In this document: in pieces, positions 35,600 to 44,116 of the stretch
How positions within the stretch are numbered: position 1 is the stretch's first letter
Layout: every line of letters starts with the position of its first letter
From: Balneola sp.
GTDB lineage: Bacteria > Bacteroidota > Rhodothermia > Balneolales > Balneolaceae
Length of the DNA: 64,000 bases
Assembly: GCA_002694685.1 (NCBI GenBank)
Contig: NZMW01000013.1
Coordinates: forward strand, 62,001-126,000
Direction of reading: 5' to 3'
Position numbers and translations under genes: made by a program
The notes under the pieces: model-generated
Databases searched by the model: none
Told to the model about the DNA's origin: nothing
The model's input: the letters and a program-made list of their open reading frames with translations, nothing else

Positions 35600-35902
35600 A
35601 TGATAGGAATCGATTGGTTTTTAGGAATTAGTGCAATCATGTTTACCATTGGTCTTGTTGGTGTATTAATACGCCGCAATGCCATTGTGATTTTTATGTG
35701 TGTGGAATTGATGTTGAATGCCGTGAACCTCTCTCTGGTGTCTTTTGCGAGTTACCACGGCAATATTGACGGGCAGATTTTAGTGTTTTTTGCTTTAGCG
35801 GTAGCAGCAGCTGAAGCGGTAGTTGGATTGGCTATTATCATCGCAATTTTCCGTAATAATCTTACAGTTGATGTTAGCAAGATTAACTTACTTCGCTGGT
35901 AA
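35600..35902 (+). CDS. nuoK: NADH-quinone oxidoreductase subunit K
   Basis: Membrane-arm subunit of complex I, MrpC-like fold, 100 residues and three helices. The conserved glutamates of the proton path are in [16 protein letters not shown] (Glu36-type) and AEAVVGLAI (Glu72-type). It is the last gene of a two-gene unit with nuoJ, closed by a terminator. Confidence 0.95.
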   Translation: MIGIDWFLGISAIMFTIGLVGVLIRRNAIVIFMCVELMLNAVNLSLVSFASYHGNIDGQILVFFALAVAAAEAVVGLAIIIAIFRNNLTVDVSKINLLRW

Positions 35903-35930
35903 AAGTAAGTCAGCTTATTGTTTTTAGAAT

Positions 35931-35958
35931 AAAGCCTTTCTCTCTCAGGAAGGTTTTT
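35931..35958 (+). terminator. Terminator after nuoK
   Basis: Stem CCTTTC (35935-35940) with GGAAGG (35948-35953, one G-U pair) and a 7-base loop, flanked by an A-rich left side and TTTTT on the right. It separates nuoJK from the convergent outer-membrane protein gene. Confidence 0.7.
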
Positions 35959-35986
35959 CTATTTCCGTGAAGTTTTTGAGTTGGAC

Positions 35987-37159
35987 TCAGAATAAATAAC
36001 CAGCGGTAAAGTAAATCCCATATCCTTCCTTAGAGAAGCCGACATCTCCCCGCATGATGAAGTCGTTAGTGAAGAAGGAGGCAGTCGCTCCAAAGCCAAA
36101 TGTGTACTTCAGATCATTATAAATATTCTCTATGGATTCTCCATTTGGGAATGTTCGTCCGATATCTGTGAAGAGGCTTCCTCCAAGCCTGACATCAACA
36201 GATGGAAACTCAAATAACCAGGTCCTTAGTTCGGAGTTAAGGAGGATGGCATTATCATCCCGAAAACGATATTCTGGATAACCTCTTAAAAGATCAGCTC
36301 CTCCTAAATCAGGAAGTTTCCAAAAAGGAAGGTCTCCAGTAGTATTTCTGAAAAGCAGACGATTTGCGAAGGTGATTTCTTTAAGAATAGTGAAAGAAGT
36401 GTATGAACGCGTATCCGTTTCAAGCATAAAATAGCTGGACGAACTGCCTAAGAATGTACTAGCAACCTGAAAACCAGCTTTTGCATACACACCTTTGGTT
36501 GGATTGAATTCGTTATTACGTGCTTCCCAAACTAATCCTCCTCCAATGTTTGTGGTGTATGCTCCATCAATCCCATCCGGTTGATCAGCAATAATCAGCT
36601 GGGTTGAGTCATTGCCCCACGGAGTCTGATATTCGAAGCCTGCCACCCCAAATACATCAAGTTGTGAGTCATTTATATTGCGGAATAGAGGCTTTCTCAA
36701 GGTGAATTTTGCACCTGCTGAGAAGGAATTGAAAAAGTAATACTCAGCGCTGTCAACTAAAGCTTCAGGAAGCTCACTGTAATTCCCAATACCATAAAAC
36801 TGATTCCCTGTAAACCGAGAAATAAAAGTCTCAGATTGGAGTCGGTTTTCGGTATTAAGAAAATAGGGCTTGTCATAGGCCACAAAAAAAGATAGCAATC
36901 CTTTTGTAGTTACAATTAATGAGGTGTTGATGTAAGAATAGAAAGGTTTCATTCCATCCTGATAGCGGTACCTGCTACCAATTCCTCCAAGTATTAACCC
37001 CAAGTCACTGTCGTAAGCTATAGCTGGTAAAAAGGCGTATTCAGTTGAATCCTTAACAGCCTGATTTTGTGCTGATGTGTTAGTAGTGATTAGAGTAGCA
37101 CAAAAAAGTACTAAAAGCAGGAATGTTGGTGCGGATACTTCCTTCAAAAGATTAACCAC
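35987..37159 (-). CDS. Omp85/BamA-type outer membrane barrel without POTRA domains
   Basis: A 390-residue outer membrane protein. A signal peptide (residues about 1-31, ending SAQ) is followed at once by amphipathic beta strands; there is no room for POTRA domains. The C-terminal part matches the bacterial surface antigen (Omp85) barrel: the lid-loop motif LRGYPEYRFRDDNA, GGSLFTDIGR, and a final aromatic strand YFTAGYLF. Such POTRA-less barrels occur in Bacteroidota, often of unknown role. It is transcribed in the same direction as the Mrp operon, starting 73 bases after it, and may be read with it. Confidence 0.85.
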   Translation of the reverse strand: MVNLLKEVSAPTFLLLVLFCATLITTNTSAQNQAVKDSTEYAFLPAIAYDSDLGLILGGIGSRYRYQDGMKPFYSYINTSLIVTTKGLLSFFVAYDKPYFLNTENRLQSETFISRFTGNQFYGIGNYSELPEALVDSAEYYFFNSFSAGAKFTLRKPLFRNINDSQLDVFGVAGFEYQTPWGNDSTQLIIADQPDGIDGAYTTNIGGGLVWEARNNEFNPTKGVYAKAGFQVASTFLGSSSSYFMLETDTRSYTSFTILKEITFANRLLFRNTTGDLPFWKLPDLGGADLLRGYPEYRFRDDNAILLNSELRTWLFEFPSVDVRLGGSLFTDIGRTFPNGESIENIYNDLKYTFGFGATASFFTNDFIMRGDVGFSKEGYGIYFTAGYLF

Positions 37160-37231
37160 TTAGTTTTATGCGATTGTTTATTGTGTTCCGAAGATATAAA
37201 GAAAAGGCATTACTAAGTGAAGACAAAGTAA

Positions 37232-38959
37232 TTATAACAATACAAACAGGGCGGCAACGATAAATCCGAATAATATGAATGATAAGGCAGCGCCCATTGT
37301 GGCGGTAAAACCATCAGATTTAATCTCACGCCCGCCCATCACGAAAGAAGGGAGTATGATCTTCATTGGGTTTTTTAAAAGCGCTGAGAGCCTGTTTGCA
37401 AGATTTAAAGAAACCGTTTCTGCAATACCAAACAGGTTGTTCGGAAACTGGACAAAAACGGTATTAACAATAGCGGCAGGACGTCGGTAAAACCAATCCG
37501 TGTCAAGCGAAATGGTTGAAGAAACGTTAAGATGGTTTTTAAGAAACCAGAAACCTGCAAAAGCTAAAACCAGAACTTGAGTCATTTCAACAAAATTGTA
37601 CACAGAAAATGGCTGGAAGTCGGTTGGGAATGGAAGTTGGCTATATAGCAGATTCGGCGCTACTCCAAATAGGATGCAGAAAAAAGCACCAATTCCCATG
37701 GCCACTTTCATATTCATTGGAATATCCGAAAGTTGAAGCTCTTGTTTGGACTCTTTGAACCAAGTGAAGTAGGGAAGTTTAAGTCCCGTGTGAAGGAAAG
37801 TACCAACGGTTGCTAAAAGAAGCAGTAAAATGGGCCATTCCAGGTGAGCATCACCAAGAGCTCCGGAGATCATAGTTTTACTAATGAAACCATTTAAAAA
37901 GGGCATTCCTGAAATAGACAGGGCACCCACCATATATAAACCTAATACCAGTGGCATTTTTCGGGCTAATCCACCGAGCTCACTTAATTTGCTTGTGCCA
38001 GTTGCATAAATAACTGAGCCTGCAGCCATAAATAGCAAGGACTTATAAATAATATGGTTGAAAGCATGAGCGGTTGCTCCATTTAACGCAAGTTCAGTTC
38101 CAATACCAATAACCGTAACCATGTATCCAATCTGGCTAATGATACTGTATGCTAAAATTTCACGAATATCATTGGCAAGCAGTGCATAAATGGTTCCATA
38201 AATAGCCATGATTACTCCAACCCAAATCAGGATTTCCCAACCGGGGAAGAGGCGTATCATAACATAAACGGCAGATTTTGTAGTAAGAGCACACATGAAA
38301 ACAGCACCGGTGATAGTAGCTTTTGGATAAGCGTCAGCAAGCCATGCATGCAGGGGAGGAACAGCTGTGTTCAGAGCTACACCCAGTAACATGAAAATAT
38401 TCGCTGCAGTATAAGCCGGTTCGATGCTATCTATATAAAGAGAGCCTCCACTACTTAGATGCAAAAGGATACCTGTAAACAATAAACCGCCGCCAAAAAT
38501 ATGTACAAGCAAATAACGCATTCCTGCTTTAGCCGACTCTTCAGTTTCTCTTGCCCAGATTAAGTAGGAAGAAGTCGCTGCCATAATTTCCCAAAAAATA
38601 AATAGGGTAAAGAAGTCACCCGCAAAGGTAACGCCTAAAGCCCCGCCGGCATAAGCCAGTGCAGAGCTCTGCTGACCGATATCTTTTATATGAAAAGCAT
38701 AGATACCACCGATTACGGTGATGAGTGCGAAGATAATTCCGAAGATACGACTGAGTCCATCAACAGCAAGAAGGTCAAGTTCGTAGCTTGCAAAGGGTAC
38801 CTGAATAAGATTGCCTTCGGGCATAGTCCAAACCATAGCCAATGCAATTACCCCAAAGGTGATAAAAGCCGAACTGCGAACACTTTTCGGCAGTAGAGGG
38901 AGCACAAAAGCTCCCAATATCAAAATTACAGCAGGAATAGAAAAAAGCTCAAGCATCAT
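37232..38959 (-). CDS. Mrp/complex I NuoL/M/N-type subunit, third D-like copy, TM7 lysine lost
   Basis: A 575-residue member of the proton_antipo_M family with about 14 helices plus a C-terminal extension (two more helices). The TM5 glutamate is present (FWEIMAATSSY, Glu124) and so is the TM8-type lysine (TTKSAVY, Lys228) and GFISK near the broken helix 12. The TM7 lysine, which in NuoL/M/N and MrpA/D sits just before the PLHxWL motif, is replaced: LGVALNTAVPPLHAWL with Asn197. Proton movement by this subunit may be lost or altered. It is the last gene of the antiporter operon and overlaps the 71-residue protein by 8-11 bases. Confidence 0.85.
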   Translation of the reverse strand: MMLELFSIPAVILILGAFVLPLLPKSVRSSAFITFGVIALAMVWTMPEGNLIQVPFASYELDLLAVDGLSRIFGIIFALITVIGGIYAFHIKDIGQQSSALAYAGGALGVTFAGDFFTLFIFWEIMAATSSYLIWARETEESAKAGMRYLLVHIFGGGLLFTGILLHLSSGGSLYIDSIEPAYTAANIFMLLGVALNTAVPPLHAWLADAYPKATITGAVFMCALTTKSAVYVMIRLFPGWEILIWVGVIMAIYGTIYALLANDIREILAYSIISQIGYMVTVIGIGTELALNGATAHAFNHIIYKSLLFMAAGSVIYATGTSKLSELGGLARKMPLVLGLYMVGALSISGMPFLNGFISKTMISGALGDAHLEWPILLLLLATVGTFLHTGLKLPYFTWFKESKQELQLSDIPMNMKVAMGIGAFFCILFGVAPNLLYSQLPFPTDFQPFSVYNFVEMTQVLVLAFAGFWFLKNHLNVSSTISLDTDWFYRRPAAIVNTVFVQFPNNLFGIAETVSLNLANRLSALLKNPMKIILPSFVMGGREIKSDGFTATMGAALSFILFGFIVAALFVLL

Positions 38960-39164
38960 AGTAGTCTTCTTCGCTTAAGATGAAAAATTTGCCTAATCCC
39001 TTAGAAACAAAAATGAGAGCTGCACAACCAAGACCGCCCCAAAGTGCATAAAACGCAGGGACGCTATTCCACCAATGGGAATCGTAGTCGGCCAGATAAG
39101 TAAATTCCAGAATCAGGCTCGCAATCAATAAAATACCAAGTATAGTCCAGTGCCAGTTCTTCAT
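38949..39164 (-). CDS. Small two-helix membrane protein of the Mrp operon
   Basis: A 71-residue protein with two hydrophobic helices (about residues 6-24 and 36-55) joined by a loop with several aromatic residues (YDSHWWNSVPAFYALWGG) and an acidic end. It lies between two D-like subunits with a 2-base gap upstream and an overlap downstream, so it must be translated with them. It is likely a structural accessory subunit. I do not recognise a named family. Confidence 0.7.
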   Translation of the reverse strand: MKNWHWTILGILLIASLILEFTYLADYDSHWWNSVPAFYALWGGLGCAALIFVSKGLGKFFILSEEDYYDA

Positions 39165-39166
39165 AA

Positions 39167-40651
39167 TTATAAAGGATTAAAAATGCTTGATGCTACAGAG
39201 GTAGCCATATCAAAAAAGTTGAAGAATAAATCGGGATTCAGCCCAAATAAAATAGATAGAACTGCTGTGCTGAATAGCGGAACTACCATAAATGGCGAGG
39301 CTTCCGTGTGTCCTTCAAGTTCGGGACCACCTTTGCGGAAGTAAGCTCGGTGTATAATGGGGAAAAAATAGCCCACGTTTAACAAACCACTTACGACTAA
39401 TATAATCACAGGGAGCATCATGCCGCCCTCAAGTGCTCCGGAGGCAAGATACCACTTACTTACAAATCCGTTTACAGGGGGAATTCCGGCCAATCCCATA
39501 GAACCAATTGTAAAGGCAGCCATGGTCCACGGCATAACCTTGGCAATTCCATTCAGTTCGCTGATGTCTTTTTTATGAAGATTCACCATAATAGCTCCGG
39601 CACAGAAAAACAGAGTAATTTTCATGGTAGCGTGGAAGGAAATATGCATAATACTTCCTATCAATCCTGTTTCTGTTAAAAGAGCTACGCCTAACACGAT
39701 ATAAGAAAGATGACCAACCGTTGAATACGCAAGCCGGCGCTTCAAATTATCCTGTGCGAAGGCGAGGAGGGATGCTACAATTACGGTAATTCCGGCCAAT
39801 ACCATTAAGATTTCATTAAGACCAAATTCAGCCATCACCTCTGGGCCAAAGATATAGCCAACTACACGGATTACACCAAACACTCCGGATTTAACAACTG
39901 CTACCGCATGCAATAATGCACTAACAGGAGTTGGTGCTGCCATTGCAGAAGGTAACCAACTGTGTAAGGGCATGATGCCGGCTTTCACCCCAACGCCGCC
40001 AAGGAACAAAATGAAAATAGTAACCGCCATGGTTTGGGAAAGCTCAACGCCTTCAAAGATACCTCCGGCCTGGAAGTCAAGGGTTCCGGTGAGAGAGTAG
40101 GTGATTCCAGCAGCAGCAATTAAAAGGAGTCCGGCAGTTAATGTGTAGGTCAGATATTTTCGTCCGGCAGCGATTCCTTTCTTAGTCTCGCTATGGATAA
40201 CTAAAGGATAGGTTGCCAGAGTCAGCATCTCATAAAAAATGATGAAGGTCAGCAGGTTACCGGAGAAAGCGATCCCAATGGTGGAACTCAAACAAATTGC
40301 GAAACTGGCAAAATAGCGGGTCTGCTTTTTCTCGTGATGACCGCGCATATATCCAATAGAATAGAACGAGGTAAAGATCCAAAGTCCGGATGCAATCAGG
40401 GCAAAGAAAACTCCAAAAGTATCTGCTTTAAGAACCAATGGAAGGTTAGGGGCAATCTCGAATAACTCTAACTCTATTACATTCCCCTGCAATGCGGATG
40501 GTAATAATGTGAGTACCAACAGAAACTTAATCACACCAGCCAGTATCGTCCAAAACTCACGTAAGTTCGGCTTCTTTGAACTCAGCAATATGAACGGCAC
40601 CGCAGCAAGCGATACAAGAACAGCAAATAAAGGGATGTACGTAAGCTCCAT
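39167..40651 (-). CDS. Mrp/complex I NuoM-type subunit, second D-like copy
   Basis: A 494-residue proton_antipo_M family protein with 14 helices. Key residues look complete: TM5 glutamate in IIFYEMLTLATY, TM7 lysine in GVGVKAGIMPLHSWLP, TM8-type lysine in VVKSGVFGVIR, and GFVSKWYLA in the helix 12 region. It should therefore move protons or take part in cation/proton exchange. It is 20 bases downstream of mrpD and 2 bases upstream of the small membrane protein. Whether it replaces the MrpA role (there is no long MrpA here) is open. Confidence 0.88.
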   Translation of the reverse strand: MELTYIPLFAVLVSLAAVPFILLSSKKPNLREFWTILAGVIKFLLVLTLLPSALQGNVIELELFEIAPNLPLVLKADTFGVFFALIASGLWIFTSFYSIGYMRGHHEKKQTRYFASFAICLSSTIGIAFSGNLLTFIIFYEMLTLATYPLVIHSETKKGIAAGRKYLTYTLTAGLLLIAAAGITYSLTGTLDFQAGGIFEGVELSQTMAVTIFILFLGGVGVKAGIMPLHSWLPSAMAAPTPVSALLHAVAVVKSGVFGVIRVVGYIFGPEVMAEFGLNEILMVLAGITVIVASLLAFAQDNLKRRLAYSTVGHLSYIVLGVALLTETGLIGSIMHISFHATMKITLFFCAGAIMVNLHKKDISELNGIAKVMPWTMAAFTIGSMGLAGIPPVNGFVSKWYLASGALEGGMMLPVIILVVSGLLNVGYFFPIIHRAYFRKGGPELEGHTEASPFMVVPLFSTAVLSILFGLNPDLFFNFFDMATSVASSIFNPL

Positions 40652-40671
40652 GTGTTGAGTAAATTACTTGT

Positions 40672-42165
40672 TTAAAATCCTGCCGGAAACATTGTGAAAA
40701 TTACATTTACGATATAGACATTAAAAATACCAACCAGCAATAGTCCGATAGCCATTACAGCCATAGGGAACATCATACTGAAACCCACTTCGTCGTTTTG
40801 AATGGTTTCTTCTTCAGAAGACTCTTCAGCTTCAGGGTTATTGAGATATATTTTTTCTATGATGCGGAAGAAATACACGGCATTAAGCAGTGAGCTTATC
40901 AATATAACTGCAAGAAGCATCCAGCTGCTGTTTTCAATAGTACCAAGGGCGAGATACCACTTGCTGAAGAAACCGGCAAGCGGAGGCAGCCCAACCATGG
41001 AAATAGCGGCTGTTGTAAAAGCGGCCATAGTCCAAGGGTATTTCTTGCGATAACTGTTATCAAATTTTGTAATCAGAGAATGACCTTCTTTCAACCTCAT
41101 ACTACCAGAGACAAGGAAAAGCAGGGCTTTCATCAGGGCATGATTCAGAATGTGCAGCACGGCACCTATAAAACCAAAAGGGTTTGCCAGACTTATTCCC
41201 ATTATGATATATCCAATTTGTGAAACGGAACTGTATGCCAGCATTTTCTTCAATTCGCTTTGGGCGATGGCCATGATGGATCCATACAAAATCCCAATTC
41301 CCGCAAAAGCACCAAGGATGGTGGTAAGCGGAAGCTGATCGTCCACCAGTTCAACGCCAAATAAGAAAAGAACAACCCGGAGTAAAATATAGGCTGCGAC
41401 CTTGGTTCCAATGGGGGCAATAAGAGCCGATGAAGTGGATGACGCGAAGGTGTAAGAATCAGGTAACCAACCGTGTAGCGGAAATAGTGCTGCTTTCACC
41501 CCTACACCAACTACCATTAAGACAAGGGCAGCTATGACTGAAGAATGCCCGATCACTTGTGGCAACATCGCATGCATGTCTATGATGTTGAGCGTGCCTG
41601 TAACGGTGTATAAAAATCCTACCCCCAACAAATACAGCGAACCACCGACGGTTCCAATGATCAAATACCGGAAGGCTGAATATGGAGCTCGTTTTTCTCC
41701 AATAGCAATCAAGGCATAACTAGACAGGGAAGATATTTCAAGGAATACATAAAGGTTGAAAAGATCGCCGGTTAGCACCATCCCGTTGAAGCCGAGCATC
41801 AGCAGCATGGAAACGGTGTAGTACGCCATTTTTTTTCCGGGGAATTCAACCTTGCTAATTTCTTTGGAATGAATGAGCACCAAGAAAGCAATAGCATTAA
41901 TTACTAAAACGATAAATGCGGCCAATCCGTCATAAACGAACTCAATACCGATAGGAGGAGCCCATCCACCAAAAAAGTAACGGATGGTTTCGCCGGTTTG
42001 GATCAGGTGCCAGAATCCCCAAGCAGAAAGAAAGGTCGCAATTCCAGTACCCAGCAGACTCAGTTGCCAGGTGAGTTCACGTTTCCAGAGTCCAACTACG
42101 GGAATCAGAATCGCAAAAAGGATATAAGTAACGGGTATTAACGCCGGTATTTCGGATCCGATCAT
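40672..42165 (-). CDS. mrpD: Cation/proton antiporter subunit D
   Basis: A 497-residue proton_antipo_M family protein, 14 helices. TM5 glutamate (YVFLEISSLSSYAL), TM7 lysine (GVGVKAALFPLHGWLPD) and TM12-region lysine (GFFSKWYLA) are all present. It follows mrpC with a 4-base overlap (ATGA), the usual C-D order in Mrp and Mbh operons, so I assign the MrpD name to this copy. A charged loop near residue 440 (EAEESSEEETIQND) is unusual for the family. Confidence 0.9.
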   Translation of the reverse strand: MIGSEIPALIPVTYILFAILIPVVGLWKRELTWQLSLLGTGIATFLSAWGFWHLIQTGETIRYFFGGWAPPIGIEFVYDGLAAFIVLVINAIAFLVLIHSKEISKVEFPGKKMAYYTVSMLLMLGFNGMVLTGDLFNLYVFLEISSLSSYALIAIGEKRAPYSAFRYLIIGTVGGSLYLLGVGFLYTVTGTLNIIDMHAMLPQVIGHSSVIAALVLMVVGVGVKAALFPLHGWLPDSYTFASSTSSALIAPIGTKVAAYILLRVVLFLFGVELVDDQLPLTTILGAFAGIGILYGSIMAIAQSELKKMLAYSSVSQIGYIIMGISLANPFGFIGAVLHILNHALMKALLFLVSGSMRLKEGHSLITKFDNSYRKKYPWTMAAFTTAAISMVGLPPLAGFFSKWYLALGTIENSSWMLLAVILISSLLNAVYFFRIIEKIYLNNPEAEESSEEETIQNDEVGFSMMFPMAVMAIGLLLVGIFNVYIVNVIFTMFPAGF

Positions 42166-42530
42166 TGAATCTTATCTAAAAGTTCTTCTTCGTTAAGGGT
42201 GCCATATCGATTATAAATGTTGATCAATAAGGCAAAAGCAACACCCAGTGTCGCTACACCAACTACAATAGCTGTGAGCATTAAGGTGTGAGGAAGCGCA
42301 TTCATATAGTTTGATACCTCACTAACAGGTAGGTTGTATGCTTTAACAGGTACCGTAGCTCCTTCTTTCATTGCCACGGAAACAAAAAATAAAATAACGC
42401 CGGCTTGGAAAATGGAAAGTCCAATAGTTTTCTTCACGAGGTTTTTTTTGAGAAGCATCCCGTAAAGCCCCAGTGCCAGCAGGATAATGGTAAACCAATA
42501 AGCATAATGCCCTAAAAAGAATTCAAGCAT
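42162..42530 (-). CDS. mrpC: Cation/proton antiporter subunit C
   Basis: NuoK-like three-helix subunit, 122 residues from the chosen start. The ATG at 42530 is preferred over one 39 bases upstream because it gives the standard N-terminal helix (MLEFFLGHYAYWF), overlaps mrpB by 8 bases only, and is preceded by GGAGAAG. The TAIVVGVATLGVAFAL segment in the last helix is typical of MrpC/MnhC. Confidence 0.9.
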   Translation of the reverse strand: MLEFFLGHYAYWFTIILLALGLYGMLLKKNLVKKTIGLSIFQAGVILFFVSVAMKEGATVPVKAYNLPVSEVSNYMNALPHTLMLTAIVVGVATLGVAFALLINIYNRYGTLNEEELLDKIQ

Positions 42531-42963
42531 AATCTTCTCCTTTAACCATGTTGTCATAAATAAGAACAAGTACTGTCATAACTGTAAGTCCAATTCCCAA
42601 CTCGATGATTAATATTCCCCAGTAACGTAAATCGGCTGCTTCCAGACCAGGGATTGGTAGTTGTTCATAATCAAGAAAATAGCCTCCGGTAAAAATGGCC
42701 ACGAGCCCGGTTCCAAAATAAATAAGTACTCCAAGGGCTGCGTAGGGAGTGGCCAGATAATCTTTAAATTGAAGGCTGGCAATTTCAGTACCGCTGGCAA
42801 TTCGTACTAACAAAAGAGAGACTGCAAGCAAAGTTCCACCTTGAAAGCCACCGCCCGGGGAGTAGTGTCCGTGAAATATCACATAAAAACCGAACAGCAT
42901 GATATAGGGACTCAAAAAGCGTGAGCCTAATAAAATAATAGGGCTTTGTTCTTTATTCGTCAT
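42523..42963 (-). CDS. mrpB: Cation/proton antiporter subunit B (MnhB domain)
   Basis: A 146-residue membrane protein with four helices and the MnhB signature HGHYSPGGGFQGGTLLAVS near residues 28-47. It occurs in Mrp antiporters and as MbhF in membrane-bound hydrogenases. It overlaps the preceding MbhE-like gene by 11 bases and mrpC by 8 bases. Confidence 0.92.
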   Translation of the reverse strand: MTNKEQSPIILLGSRFLSPYIMLFGFYVIFHGHYSPGGGFQGGTLLAVSLLLVRIASGTEIASLQFKDYLATPYAALGVLIYFGTGLVAIFTGGYFLDYEQLPIPGLEAADLRYWGILIIELGIGLTVMTVLVLIYDNMVKGEDYA

Positions 42964-43267
42964 CGCTTTCTCCTTCTTTACGATTTCTTAGCAGTAAAAA
43001 AGTGATGAGTCCGGCTGTAAATATTACAATTTGCTCACCCAGGGTATCAATGCTACGATAGTCACCTAAAATAACGGTTACAATATTTGGGGTATGGGCA
43101 TCATTGTAGGCTTCCTGTATGTAATAATTACCAGGAACCTCTGTGCCCGTCATGCTAACTTCCTGATTCATTTGGTTGTCAGCGTCTCCACGGTATGGCA
43201 AGTCCGTTGCCGCAAAAAGCAGCACGGTGGTAAAGGCAATAATGATAAGTAGCTTAAGATATTTCAA
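42953..43267 (-). CDS. MbhE-like subunit (detached part of MrpA C-terminus)
   Basis: A 104-residue protein with an N-terminal helix, an extracytoplasmic loop (about residues 22-60) and a second helix. The motif DYRSIDTLGEQIVIFTAGL matches the end of the MrpA C-terminal region and the MbhE hydrogenase subunit. In canonical Mrp systems this is fused into MrpA; here it is a separate gene, overlapping MbhD-like by 4 bases, as in the Mbh operon layout. Confidence 0.83.
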   Translation of the reverse strand: MKYLKLLIIIAFTTVLLFAATDLPYRGDADNQMNQEVSMTGTEVPGNYYIQEAYNDAHTPNIVTVILGDYRSIDTLGEQIVIFTAGLITFLLLRNRKEGESDDE

Positions 43268-43509
43268 TCTTCTGTTTTATATGTGGTTTGATAAATTGCT
43301 ACGATTAACAAAATTCCGGTGACCCCGGCTCCAACTACAGCTTCAGTAAAACCTACATCAACAGCGCCCATAGTGGTAAATAAGAGGGCCATCAAAAAAC
43401 TGAAGATGGTTAACATAACTACCGAAATAAGAAGGTCATTAGCTTCAAGCGCTATATATGCTGTAATCAACAAAAAGATGAATAATATGAGTTCAAGTTC
43501 CCAGTACAT
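43264..43509 (-). CDS. MbhD/DUF4040-like subunit (detached part of MrpA)
   Basis: An 81-residue, three-helix protein with the DUF4040 motif AVDVGFTEAVVGAGVTGILL, including the conserved glutamate in TEAVVG. It corresponds to NuoJ-like helices found at the end of MrpA or as MbhD. It sits between mrpG (3-base gap) and the MbhE-like gene. Confidence 0.87.
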   Translation of the reverse strand: MYWELELILFIFLLITAYIALEANDLLISVVMLTIFSFLMALLFTTMGAVDVGFTEAVVGAGVTGILLIVAIYQTTYKTED

Positions 43510-43512
43510 TAA

Positions 43513-43854
43513 CTAGCCTTCAGTTTTATCATTTTTATTATCCGGAAACATAGGTTTAAGTCCGGAGTTATATGCTGCACGGGCCATTGCATGAGCCCCA
43601 ATCGGGTTGGCCAATAGAATGAATAACAAAACAAGCATCAATTTCCCGCTGTTGATCGTCAAACCTTCAAAGATAATCAGCCCAACAATAATTAAGATCA
43701 TACCAAGCGTATCGCTTTTACTGGTGGCGTGGGTGCGGGAGTAAAAATCGGGCAGTCGGATGATTCCAACACTTCCCACTAATAGGAAAAAGATGCCAGC
43801 TACCACAAATATAATGGTCAATATGGAAGTAAAATCAATCATCAAATCGGACAT
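43513..43854 (-). CDS. mrpG: Cation/proton antiporter subunit G
   Basis: A 113-residue three-helix protein of the PhaG/MnhG family; the signature GSVGIIRLPDFYSRTHATSKSDTLG is clear at residues about 28-52. The start at 43854 overlaps mrpF by 20 bases; a second in-frame ATG at 43842 would cut the overlap to 8. Confidence 0.93.
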   Translation of the reverse strand: MSDLMIDFTSILTIIFVVAGIFFLLVGSVGIIRLPDFYSRTHATSKSDTLGMILIIVGLIIFEGLTINSGKLMLVLLFILLANPIGAHAMARAAYNSGLKPMFPDNKNDKTEG

Positions 43855-44116
43855 CAGTTTTTTCGGATGAGAAGTACTTTGCGATAGTCAGAGAACCGAT
43901 GAACCCAAGAATTGCATAAGCGAGAGTAATGTCTATAAACATACCAATGCGGTCAAAGACATATCCAATCAGGCAAATAAGCACGATGGTCTTGGTTGCA
44001 ATAGCGTTGGTTCCCACCAGTCGGTCAAATACAGTAGGTCCTTTAATGACCCGATAAGCCGGTACGGCGATAATAATAGTTAAAATGACGGCGCTATATA
44101 GGAAGAAGGCATTCAT
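43835..44116 (-). CDS. mrpF: Cation/proton antiporter subunit F
   Basis: A 93-residue three-helix MnhF/PhaF protein with VIKGPTVFDRLVGTNAIATK (residues about 24-43) and DITLAYAILGFIGSL as signatures. Its start shares one base with the mrpE stop. Confidence 0.93.
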   Translation of the reverse strand: MNAFFLYSAVILTIIIAVPAYRVIKGPTVFDRLVGTNAIATKTIVLICLIGYVFDRIGMFIDITLAYAILGFIGSLTIAKYFSSEKTDVRFDD

